DNA of 58,773 nt from Candidatus Blautia excrementipullorum (lineage in GTDB: Bacteria; Bacillota; Clostridia; Lachnospirales; Lachnospiraceae). This document shows positions 1-7,042 of this stretch, one piece after another. The notes below the pieces were generated by a model. The model did not search any database. It was not told the DNA's origin and worked only from the letters and a program-made list of their open reading frames with translations. The DNA is taken from NCBI GenBank assembly GCA_019118645.1, contig DWYN01000170.1, positions 1 through 58,773 of the forward strand. The letters are read 5' to 3'. Position numbers and translations under genes: made by a program. Positions within the stretch are counted from its first letter, which is position 1. Each line of letters begins with the position of its first letter.

Positions 1-513
1 ACAGTTGCTACTGGTAGAGTAGAGGCTGGTGTTCTTCACGTATCTGAGGAAGTTGAAATCGTTGGTATCAAAGAAGAAACACGTAAAGTTGTTGTAACAG
101 GTATCGAGATGTTCCGTAAACTGCTTGACGAAGCTCAGGCTGGTGACAACATCGGTGCTCTTCTTCGTGGCGTTCAGAGAAACGAGATTGAAAGAGGACA
201 GGTTCTTGCTAAACCGGGAACCATTACCTGCCACACCAAATTTACCGCTCAGGTATACGTTCTGACAAAAGATGAAGGTGGCCGTCATACACCGTTCTTC
301 AACAACTATCGTCCGCAGTTCTACTTCAGAACAACTGACGTTACAGGTGTGATCACTCTTCCGGAAGGAACAGAAATGTGCATGCCTGGAGATAACATCG
401 AAATGACAATTGAGCTGATCCACCCGATCGCTATGAGCCAGGGTCTTACCTTCGCTATCCGTGAAGGCGGACGTACTGTAGGATCAGGCCGTGTTGCTTC
501 CGTTATCGAGTAA
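1..513 (+). CDS. tuf: Elongation factor Tu, 3' part
   Basis: The reading frame is open from base 1 and ends with TAA at 511-513, giving the last 170 residues of EF-Tu; the start lies outside the window. EF-Tu with GTP carries aminoacyl-tRNA to the ribosomal A site. The visible part covers domains 2 and 3, with family motifs [29 protein letters not shown] and MPGDNIEM, and the usual ending [11 protein letters not shown]. Codon choice is strongly biased, as expected for a highly expressed gene. The G domain is not in the window. Product identification is certain; only the 5' boundary is missing. Confidence 0.98.
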   Translation, partial: TVATGRVEAGVLHVSEEVEIVGIKEETRKVVVTGIEMFRKLLDEAQAGDNIGALLRGVQRNEIERGQVLAKPGTITCHTKFTAQVYVLTKDEGGRHTPFFNNYRPQFYFRTTDVTGVITLPEGTEMCMPGDNIEMTIELIHPIAMSQGLTFAIREGGRTVGSGRVASVIE

Positions 514-535
514 TTGGCAGAGAACTTAACGAAAG

Positions 536-618
536 CGAGTCGTAGACGAAGCTTGAGTTTAGTCGTAGCCATGTCGACGCCCTTAATGAGCCGAAGGCGA
601 ATTTAGTAGTCGACTATG
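536..618. other. Structured intergenic element downstream of tuf
   Basis: This non-coding stretch between the tuf stop and its terminator is highly patterned. The octamer AGTCGTAG occurs at 538-545 and 561-568. A long hairpin follows: CATGTCGAC at 570-578 pairs with GTCGACTATG at 609-618 (one bulged T), and CGCC-TT at 578-584 can pair with AAGGCG at 594-599 inside it. There is no convincing open frame. It could be part of the tuf 3' UTR, an RNA processing site, or a copy of a dispersed genomic repeat. The pairing is visible; the function is unknown. Confidence 0.5.
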
Positions 619-664
619 CATATAAAATAGTACCAACAGGTACTCAATGTCCAAGCGTAAGATT

Positions 665-696
665 GCCCCGGAGCCGAAAGGCTTCCGGGGTTTTTC
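665..696 (+). terminator. Rho-independent terminator of tuf
   Basis: A GC-rich hairpin with a GAAA loop (CCCCGGA-GCC at 666-675 against GGC-TTCCGGGG at 680-690) is followed by a run of five T. It lies about 150 bases after the tuf stop, so the structured element before it would be in the mature 3' UTR. Confidence 0.9.
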
Positions 697-796
697 TGTT
701 GAAAAAATAACAGGATGAGTTTGATGCTGAAAAAAATATCTGTGTATGATATAATTTGAAAGACAGAGAAAAACACGGGATAGACAAGGAGAAAAT

Positions 797-1339
797 ATGG
801 GTCATGTGTATTTTGTCCGCCATGGACAGACTATTTGGAATGTAGAAAATAAAATCTGCGGCGCCACAGATATCGCTCTTACAGAAAAGGGCCATCAGCA
901 GGCGATTGAGCTGGGAAAAGAGATTCTGCGTCAGGGAATAAAAGCAGATGAAATTCTTTATTCTCCGCTGATACGGGCGGCAGATACCGCAAAACATATT
1001 TCGGAAATTACAGGGATTCCTGCCAGAGTGGAGTCCAGGCTTGTTGAGCAGAATTTCGGAAAATATGAGTCTACACCCAGAAACGGAAAAGAGTTTCAGG
1101 AGGCAAAAAAACAGTTTGTTTCCGGATATGAGGGAGGAGAATCTATGCTGCATCTTGCCCAGAGAATCTATAATCTTCTGGACGAGATCAGGGCGGAATC
1201 AGACGGCAAAACCTATATCCTTGTGGCGCACAATGGTATTGCAAGAGTGGTAAATTCCTATTTCCATGAGATGACAAATGAGGAATACGCCGGATTTGGA
1301 GTGAAAAACTGCGAGATTCTGAGATATGATTTCGTATAG
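797..1339 (+). CDS. Histidine phosphatase family protein
   Basis: A 180-residue protein of the histidine phosphatase (phosphoglycerate mutase-like) superfamily. The catalytic RHGQT lies at residues 8-12 (FVRHGQTIWN), the conserved acidic part is VEQNFGKYES, and the second catalytic His is in LVAHNGIARVV near the C terminus. These enzymes pass a phosphoryl group through the first His; substrates range from phosphosugars to alpha-ribazole phosphate, and nothing here fixes which. The start ATG follows a clear AAGGAGAAAAT site at 787-796. It appears cytoplasmic, with no signal or membrane segment. A DnaJ-domain gene follows on the same strand. Confidence 0.88.
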   Translation: MGHVYFVRHGQTIWNVENKICGATDIALTEKGHQQAIELGKEILRQGIKADEILYSPLIRAADTAKHISEITGIPARVESRLVEQNFGKYESTPRNGKEFQEAKKQFVSGYEGGESMLHLAQRIYNLLDEIRAESDGKTYILVAHNGIARVVNSYFHEMTNEEYAGFGVKNCEILRYDFV

Positions 1340-1411
1340 ATGGCGGAAACGATAACAAAGGCTGATATTGAAAGGATTTTGAAAGTCTTCAGAACGGAGA
1401 GCGAAGGATAA
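1340..1411 (+). CDS. Possible 23-residue leader or coupling ORF
   Basis: An ATG begins directly after the TAG of the phosphatase gene (stop 1337-1339, ATG 1340-1342) and reads 23 codons to TAA, ending three bases before the ATG of the DnaJ-domain gene. The peptide has an amphipathic look (KADIERILKVF). There is no good ribosome binding site of its own, so any translation would depend on ribosomes ending on the upstream gene. It may be chance. Comparing the same junction in relatives would decide. Confidence 0.2.
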   Translation: MAETITKADIERILKVFRTESEG

Positions 1412-1414
1412 ATC

Positions 1415-2416
1415 ATGGATCTCAGAGAGGCAGGACGAATATTAGATATTTCCGAATGCGATAACATAAATGAAATAAAAAGGAAATACCGCAGGCTGAT
1501 GGGACGTTTTCATCCGGATGCTCTAGGGTCAGAAAGCCCGGAACATATCAGAAGGGCACAGGAGATCAATGAGGCATACCGGATACTGAAAAAAAGCAGA
1601 GGAAATTCGATTGCTTCAGGGAAAACCAGACAGAATGCGGAGTGGATGTCAGAAAAGAACGAAAAAGCCTTCTGTCCAAGAAATATTTATCTGTACTACA
1701 GCATGGAAACGGAGGCAGGCAAACTCTATTACAAAACGGCCCGAGGGAAATATATGTGGGATCCCGATGAGGAAGAATTCCACTTATTTATTGCCAGCCT
1801 TTCTCATGCGGCAAAAGAGCTTCTGGAGCAAGTGGAAGAAAAAGCGTCTTTTGAAACACAGAAGCATCCGCTGTTTGAGAAAACAGAGAAATTCAAACTT
1901 CAGGCGAAGCTTGTCCACTGTCTGATTTGGCAGTATACAAATCCGGTAAAAATACTCCGAAAAATTGCGGAGCCGGAGGAATGTGACAATCAGGGAAGGC
2001 CGATCTATCATTTTCCGACTTTTCTGGAACCGGAAAATAATTTTGCGAGAGGTACCCCGGAGACTGCAGTTAAGGCAGGAGGAGTCCTTTACCCGAAAGG
2101 CTTCCGGAAGAACAGAATTATGGTCAGTGACCGGACGGGGAGGACTTCAGGCTATTTGTCTTTTGCAGATGATTGTCTTTACCTCTGTGTTATTCCGCTG
2201 CTGAAGAGCAGAGCGGCGCAGGTTAAAATGTCGCTCAGATCAGAAGACAGCAAAGAAAGGCCGTCTCGGGGCGGAAATAAGATGAAAGTTGATTTTTATT
2301 TTCGGCTGGAAAAAAACGCGGAAGAACACAGAAATCCTGATCAGAATCTGAGAATAGCCGGGATTCTGAGGGAGTATGAGAGCAAAATAAATGGGAGAAG
2401 GACATCCAAAGTATGA
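1415..2416 (+). CDS. J-domain protein (DnaJ N-terminal domain only)
   Basis: A 333-residue protein with a J domain at residues 1-60, including the HPD tripeptide at 33-35 that stimulates DnaK ATPase and the closing helix INEAYRILKK. The glycine/phenylalanine region and the CxxCxGxG zinc repeats of true DnaJ are missing, so it is a specialised J protein, not the general chaperone. The remaining 270 residues match no domain I recognise; they are soluble and mixed charged. The start ATG is chosen because the J domain begins there; the upstream GAGCGAAGGA is a moderate ribosome site. It is followed by a strong terminator. Partner and client are unknown. Confidence 0.8.
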   Translation: MDLREAGRILDISECDNINEIKRKYRRLMGRFHPDALGSESPEHIRRAQEINEAYRILKKSRGNSIASGKTRQNAEWMSEKNEKAFCPRNIYLYYSMETEAGKLYYKTARGKYMWDPDEEEFHLFIASLSHAAKELLEQVEEKASFETQKHPLFEKTEKFKLQAKLVHCLIWQYTNPVKILRKIAEPEECDNQGRPIYHFPTFLEPENNFARGTPETAVKAGGVLYPKGFRKNRIMVSDRTGRTSGYLSFADDCLYLCVIPLLKSRAAQVKMSLRSEDSKERPSRGGNKMKVDFYFRLEKNAEEHRNPDQNLRIAGILREYESKINGRRTSKV

Positions 2417-2519
2417 AATATAGAAGAGAAAATAAGAGGAAGAGGAAAAAAGTATCGTACAATTTTAGATGTTACGGTTACATTAAAAATATATAAGAAA
2501 GAAAAATTATGTCACCAGG

Positions 2520-2553
2520 AATCCGCAGCGCATTTTGTGCAGCGGATTTTTTT
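2520..2553 (+). terminator. Rho-independent terminator after the J-domain gene
   Basis: AATCCGC (2520-2526) pairs with GCGGATT (2542-2548), with further GCA/TGC pairing inside, followed directly by a run of T. It separates the J-domain gene from the phosphate operon. Confidence 0.85.
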
Positions 2554-2585
2554 ACAGAAGGGGAACGCGGACAAAAGTAAATTTT

Positions 2586-2640
2586 TTTACAAAGATTTTA
2601 CAGGAGCAGACTTTTGAATTTTACGTTCCGACTATAAAAT
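2586..2640 (+). promoter_or_regulatory. Pho-box-like repeats and promoter of the pst operon
   Basis: TTTACA occurs at 2586-2591 and 2597-2602, exactly 11 bases apart, with a third related hexamer TTTACG at 2620-2625. PhoP/PhoB-type regulators of Firmicutes bind direct TTHACA-like repeats at 11-base spacing. A TATAAA -10-like sequence lies at 2633-2638 with no good TTGACA at the right distance, as usual for activator-dependent promoters. Together these suggest phosphate-starvation activation of pstS and the genes behind it. The repeat spacing is seen; regulator binding is inferred. Confidence 0.6.
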
Positions 2641-2699
2641 GACTCTTGTCAATGAGGAAAACAATTGAATAAAGAAAATAAAAGAAGAGGAGATTTATC

Positions 2700-3560
2700 A
2701 TGAAGAAAAAAATTGTAGGAATTTTAACAGCAGCTCTGATCGGAACAACAGCTTTTGCATCTGTAGTCAGCGCAGCAAGCGGAACAATCAACGTAATTTC
2801 CCGTGAGGACGGTTCCGGTACAAGAGGTGCTTTCATTGAGCTGTTCGGTATTGAGGAAGAGCAGGACGGCGAAAAAGTAGATATGACTACAACAGACGCC
2901 AGCATCACAAACAGCACATCCGTTATGATGACAACAGTTGCAGGAGATGAAAATGCAATCGGATACATTTCCCTTGGTTCCCTGAATGACACTGTTAAAG
3001 CTGTAAAGATTGACGGTGCAGAGGCATCTGCTGAAACTGTAGCTGACGGTACATATAAAGTATCCCGTCCGTTCAACATTGTAACAGGCGAAGAAGTAAG
3101 CGATGCAGCACAGGATTTCATCAATTACATCATGAGCTCTGACGGACAGCAGATCGTTGAGGACAATGGATATATCAAAGCTGACGCTGAGGCTGAGGCA
3201 TATGCAGCAGGCGAAGCAGAAGGAAAGGTTGTAGTGGCTGGATCTTCTTCCGTATCACCGGTAATGGAAAAACTGAAAGAAGGATATGAAGCAGCTCAGG
3301 ATAAAGTAACTGTAGAAGTACAGCAGAGCGATTCCACAACTGGTATTACTTCTGTAGCAGACGGCATCTGCGACATCGGTATGGCTTCCCGTGAACTGAA
3401 TGATGACGAAACAGCACAGGGACTTACACCTACTGTAATCGCAACTGACGGAATCGCAGTTATCGTAAATACTACAAACGAAATTGAAGACCTTACAACT
3501 GATCAGGTTAAATCTATCTTCACAGGTGAGACAACAGAGTGGGAAGATCTGGCAGAGTAA
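2700..3560 (+). CDS. pstS: Phosphate ABC transporter substrate-binding protein, circularly permuted
   Basis: A 286-residue secreted phosphate-binding protein. Residues 1-26 form a signal peptide (basic start, hydrophobic core, SVVSAAS). Phosphate-binding motifs are present: SREDGSGTRGAF at 34-45, AGSSSVSPVM near 180-189, MASREL at 228-233 and FTGETTEWEDL at 274-284. In ordinary PstS the GSSSV segment comes first and SREDGSGTR near the middle; here the halves are exchanged, which looks like a circular permutation. There is no lipobox Cys, so lipid anchoring is not evident. Its place directly before pstC, pstA and pstB and behind Pho-box-like repeats supports the role. AGAGGAGATTTATC precedes the ATG. 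Confidence 0.93.
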   Translation: MKKKIVGILTAALIGTTAFASVVSAASGTINVISREDGSGTRGAFIELFGIEEEQDGEKVDMTTTDASITNSTSVMMTTVAGDENAIGYISLGSLNDTVKAVKIDGAEASAETVADGTYKVSRPFNIVTGEEVSDAAQDFINYIMSSDGQQIVEDNGYIKADAEAEAYAAGEAEGKVVVAGSSSVSPVMEKLKEGYEAAQDKVTVEVQQSDSTTGITSVADGICDIGMASRELNDDETAQGLTPTVIATDGIAVIVNTTNEIEDLTTDQVKSIFTGETTEWEDLAE

Positions 3561-3656
3561 AACAAACAAAAGCAAGGACTGTCAGGAAATTGTCCGCACT
3601 ATCATGAAATGTCTGAAGACACAAATATCTATGCAGTTCTGCTGGATTTTAAAGGC

Positions 3657-3681
3657 GTTTCCGGGAGAGTCTCCCGGAAAC
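3657..3681 (+). promoter_or_regulatory. Hairpin between pstS and pstC
   Basis: GTTTCCGGGA (3657-3666) pairs perfectly with TCCCGGAAAC (3672-3681) around a five-base loop. No T run follows, so it is unlikely to be a full terminator. It lies in the 303-base pstS-pstC gap, the only large gap in the operon. A stable 3' hairpin there would protect pstS mRNA and give more binding protein than permease, a common arrangement. The rest of the gap holds no convincing gene. Confidence 0.6.
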
Positions 3682-3863
3682 CTGCCGAAGAAAATGCAAA
3701 ACATGCATAGATATTCTTATGTAAGAGGATTACAGGTGATTGCCAGTACAGCGAAAAAGAAATACCTGCTGATTTTAAACTGCTTCGTAAGAAGGGCAAA
3801 ACAGCAGAATGTTGATTTTTCGGTGTACTGGCGGATAAGAAGAAGAGAGGAAGTCATCTATCC

Positions 3864-4721
3864 ATGAATAAATTTAAAGAACAAGGTATGAGAATTGTTT
3901 TTATGGTCGCTGCCTGCGTATCAATTCTGGCAGTATTTCTGATCTGCCTGTTTCTGTTTGCCAGCGGTATTCCGGCAATTGCCAAAATAGGGCCGCTGGA
4001 ATTCCTGTTCGGAACAGAGTGGAGACCATCCAACGACATCTATGGAATCTTTCCGATGATCGTAGCAAGTATTTATGTAACCGGGGGAGCAATCCTGGTG
4101 GGCGTGCCGGTTGCGCTGTTTACTTCTGTGTTTATGGCGCGCTACTGCCCGAAAAAAATCTATCGTCCGCTGAAATCAGGAATTGAACTGATGGCCGGCG
4201 TTCCGTCAATCGTTTACGGTTTCTTCGGACTGGTACTGATGGTTCCCCTGATCCGTGAAGTGTTTGGAGGAACGGGAACAAGCTGGCTTGCGGCATCCCT
4301 GCTGCTGGCGATCATGATTCTGCCGACAATCATCGGACCGACAGAGTCCGCACTCAGAAGTGTGCCGGAAAGTTATTATGAAGGTTCCCTGGCGCTGGGC
4401 GCGACAAAAGAACGCAGCATTTTCTGCGTAATCCTGCCGGCGGCGAAATCAGGTATCCTGGCGGCAGTTGTTCTTGGCATCGGCCGTGCAATCGGAGAAA
4501 CCATGGCGGTGATTATGGTTGCCGGAAACCAGGCTAGAATGCCGGAAGGCCTTCTGAAGGGACTTCGTACCATGACGGCCAACATTGTTACAGAGATGGG
4601 CTATGCGACAGGACTTCACAGAGAAGCTCTGATCGCAACAGGAGTAGTACTGTTTGTATTTATCCTGATTATCAACCTGTGTCTCTCATTATTGAACAGG
4701 AGGGCTGAAAATGCAAACTAA
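3864..4721 (+). CDS. pstC: Phosphate ABC transporter permease PstC
   Basis: A 285-residue integral membrane protein with about six hydrophobic segments. The conserved permease stretch ELMAGVPSIVYGFFG and the EAA-type coupling loop ALGATKERSIFCVILPAA, which contacts the PstB ATPase, are both present. With PstA it forms the phosphate channel. The start ATG has AGAGAGGAAG upstream. Its 3' end overlaps the start of pstA by 11 bases, so the two are probably translationally coupled. Length and motif order match the family. Confidence 0.95.
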   Translation: MNKFKEQGMRIVFMVAACVSILAVFLICLFLFASGIPAIAKIGPLEFLFGTEWRPSNDIYGIFPMIVASIYVTGGAILVGVPVALFTSVFMARYCPKKIYRPLKSGIELMAGVPSIVYGFFGLVLMVPLIREVFGGTGTSWLAASLLLAIMILPTIIGPTESALRSVPESYYEGSLALGATKERSIFCVILPAAKSGILAAVVLGIGRAIGETMAVIMVAGNQARMPEGLLKGLRTMTANIVTEMGYATGLHREALIATGVVLFVFILIINLCLSLLNRRAENAN

Positions 4722-5613
4722 TCTTGCGACGGTAAATTCGCAGGCAGAATTGGAGAAGAGAAATACAACCACCACAGCAGAGCATCTGCGCTCCTACCTG
4801 CGCCATCCGGGCTCCGGAATTCTGGCGCTTTTAACAGGAATTGCAGCAGTACTTACATTTGCTGTTTTGATTTTCCTGGTTGTTTATATACTTGTGAAAG
4901 GTATTCCTTATCTGACGCCCAGTCTTTTCAGTCTGGAATACAATTCAGAGAATGTATCCCTGATGCCGTCTCTGATCAATACATTCATTATGACATTTAT
5001 GTCTTTGATTATTGCTGCGCCTCTTGGTATTTTTGCGGCTATCTACCTTGTGGAGTATGCAAAAAAGGGAAACAAACTGGTGAAGGTGATCCGTATCACT
5101 GCTGAGACACTTTCAGGAATTCCTTCCATTGTTTTTGGTCTGTTTGGTATGCTGTTCTTTGTAACAGCTCTCCACTGGGGAATGTCTCTTCTGGCAGGTT
5201 CCTTCACTCTGGTAATTATGGTACTTCCGTTAATTATGAGAACTTCCGAGGAAGCCCTGAAAGCAGTTCCGGATTCTTACCGGGAAGCAAGCTTTGGACT
5301 TGGCGCCGGAAAACTGCGTACCATTTTTACTATTGTGCTTCCTTCTGCAGTGCCTGGTATTCTTGCCGGAATTATTCTGGCAATCGGACGTATTATCGGT
5401 GAAACCGCAGCTCTTCTGTATACTTCCGGTACAGTGGCGCAGGTTCCCAATCTGATGGGCTCCGGACGTACGCTGGCTCTTCATATGTACGTGCTTTCCA
5501 GCGAAGGACTTCATATGAATCAGGCATCAGCAACGGCTGTTGTAATTCTTGTTTTTGTGCTGGTAATCAACGGCCTTTCTGGTATGGTGGCAAAACGAAT
5601 TGCGAAAGGATAA
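4711..5613 (+). CDS. pstA: Phosphate ABC transporter permease PstA
   Basis: A 300-residue membrane protein and second half of the phosphate channel. About 40 hydrophilic N-terminal residues precede six hydrophobic segments. Family signatures are ETLSGIPSIVFGLFG and the EAA loop GLGAGKLRTIFTIVLPSA. The ATG is preceded by AGGAGGGCTGAAA and sits inside the end of pstC. pstB follows after six bases. A normal member of the family. Confidence 0.95.
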   Translation: MQTNLATVNSQAELEKRNTTTTAEHLRSYLRHPGSGILALLTGIAAVLTFAVLIFLVVYILVKGIPYLTPSLFSLEYNSENVSLMPSLINTFIMTFMSLIIAAPLGIFAAIYLVEYAKKGNKLVKVIRITAETLSGIPSIVFGLFGMLFFVTALHWGMSLLAGSFTLVIMVLPLIMRTSEEALKAVPDSYREASFGLGAGKLRTIFTIVLPSAVPGILAGIILAIGRIIGETAALLYTSGTVAQVPNLMGSGRTLALHMYVLSSEGLHMNQASATAVVILVFVLVINGLSGMVAKRIAKG

Positions 5614-5619
5614 AGAAAA

Positions 5620-6378
5620 ATGAGCGATAAGACGAAGCTTTCAATTGAAGATATGAACCTGCATTACGGCACGTTCCATGCATTAAAAAATATCAATATG
5701 CATATTCCGGAAAAGGAGATTACTGCCTTTATCGGACCCAGCGGATGCGGCAAATCCACACTGCTGAAGTCCCTGAACAGAATGAACGACCTGGTAGAGG
5801 GATGTGTAATTACCGGAAAAGTAGAACTGGACGGCGAAGACATCTACGGCGATATGGACGTGAACATGCTGAGGAAGAGAGTCGGCATGGTGTTCCAGAA
5901 ACCGAATCCTTTTCCTATGAGTATTTATGACAATATCGCATATGGACCAAGAACACACGGTATCCGTTCAAGAGCAAAGCTTGACGACATTGTGGAGAAA
6001 TCTCTTCGTGACGCGGCAATCTGGGACGAAGTCAAGGATCGTTTGAAAAAGAGCGCCCTTGGTATGTCCGGCGGACAGCAGCAGAGACTCTGCATCGCGA
6101 GAGCCCTGGCCGTACAGCCGGAAGTACTGCTGATGGATGAACCCACTTCCGCCCTTGACCCGATTTCCACATCCAAGATTGAGGAACTTGCCCTGGAACT
6201 GAAAAAGGACTATACCATTGTCATTGTTACACATAATATGCAGCAGGCGACCCGTATTTCTGATAAAACCGCTTTCTTTTTACTGGGAGAAGTGGTAGAA
6301 TTTAACGATACCGATACTCTGTTTTCTATGCCTTCTGACAAGAGAACAGAAGATTATATTACAGGGAGGTTTGGCTGA
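5620..6378 (+). CDS. pstB: Phosphate ABC transporter ATP-binding protein PstB
   Basis: A 252-residue ATPase that powers phosphate import through PstC-PstA. Visible motifs are Walker [10 protein letters not shown] (about 39-47), the Q-loop [15 protein letters not shown], the ABC signature [15 protein letters not shown] and Walker [13 protein letters not shown], followed by the switch His in IVTHNM. The [11 protein letters not shown] stretch is typical of PstB. The stop TGA (6376-6378) is one base from the preferred phoU start. Confidence 0.97.
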   Translation: MSDKTKLSIEDMNLHYGTFHALKNINMHIPEKEITAFIGPSGCGKSTLLKSLNRMNDLVEGCVITGKVELDGEDIYGDMDVNMLRKRVGMVFQKPNPFPMSIYDNIAYGPRTHGIRSRAKLDDIVEKSLRDAAIWDEVKDRLKKSALGMSGGQQQRLCIARALAVQPEVLLMDEPTSALDPISTSKIEELALELKKDYTIVIVTHNMQQATRISDKTAFFLLGEVVEFNDTDTLFSMPSDKRTEDYITGRFG

Positions 6379-6379
6379 T

Positions 6380-7042
6380 ATGGCGACACGTTTTGAACGG
6401 CAGTTGGAAGAACTCCATGTACAGATGATAACAATGGGAAGTCTCTGCGAGAAAGTAATTACTCTTTCCGCAAAGGCAATCGAAGGCGTGGACTGCGCCA
6501 AAGAGGTATTTGACACAGACCGGGAGATTGATGCAAAGGAGAGGGAAATCGAGACACTCTGCATGCGACTTCTTCTTCATCAGCAGCCTGTTGCAGGCGA
6601 TCTGAGAGAGATTTCGGCGGCCCTGAGAATGATTTCCGATATGGAACGAATCGGCGACCAGGCGGCGGACATTGCGGATCTGTCGCGGTTTGTGGACAAA
6701 AACTGCGTCCAGATACCGGAAGAAATTAAAAAGATGGTTGAGCTGACGGTTCATATGGTAACAGAAAGTGTAGACTCCTTTGTGAAATCAGACATTGACC
6801 TCTGCAGAAAGGTGATTGCTGATGACGATAAAGTTGATGAGGCGTTTAACCAGATAAAGGGAGAACTTGCTAACCTTATGTATAATAATATGGATGTCAA
6901 GGTTGGCCTGGATCTTCTGATGGCAGCGAAATATATGGAGCGTATCGGAGATCACGCGGTAAATATCGCGGAGTGGGTGGAGTACTCGATCACCGGAGTT
7001 CACAGAAACAATGAACATCAACTTGGAGGAAACGAAGGTTGA
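6380..7042 (+). CDS. phoU: Phosphate transport system regulator PhoU
   Basis: PhoU, about 220 residues, two repeats of a three-helix bundle (conserved ISDMERIGDQAADIA in the first, KYMERIGDHAVNIAEWV in the second). PhoU links the transporter to the PhoR kinase and shuts off Pho signalling when phosphate is plentiful. I place the start at ATG 6380, ten bases after GGAGG; an in-frame TTG at 6371 is too close to that site. The end overlaps the phoR start by four bases. Confidence 0.95.
   Translation: MATRFERQLEELHVQMITMGSLCEKVITLSAKAIEGVDCAKEVFDTDREIDAKEREIETLCMRLLLHQQPVAGDLREISAALRMISDMERIGDQAADIADLSRFVDKNCVQIPEEIKKMVELTVHMVTESVDSFVKSDIDLCRKVIADDDKVDEAFNQIKGELANLMYNNMDVKVGLDLLMAAKYMERIGDHAVNIAEWVEYSITGVHRNNEHQLGGNEG

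Noticed and set aside
3484..3867. A 127-codon plus-strand frame from pstS into the gap before pstC
   Set aside because: Starts inside pstS without a ribosome site, crosses the hairpin and shows no protein-like pattern.
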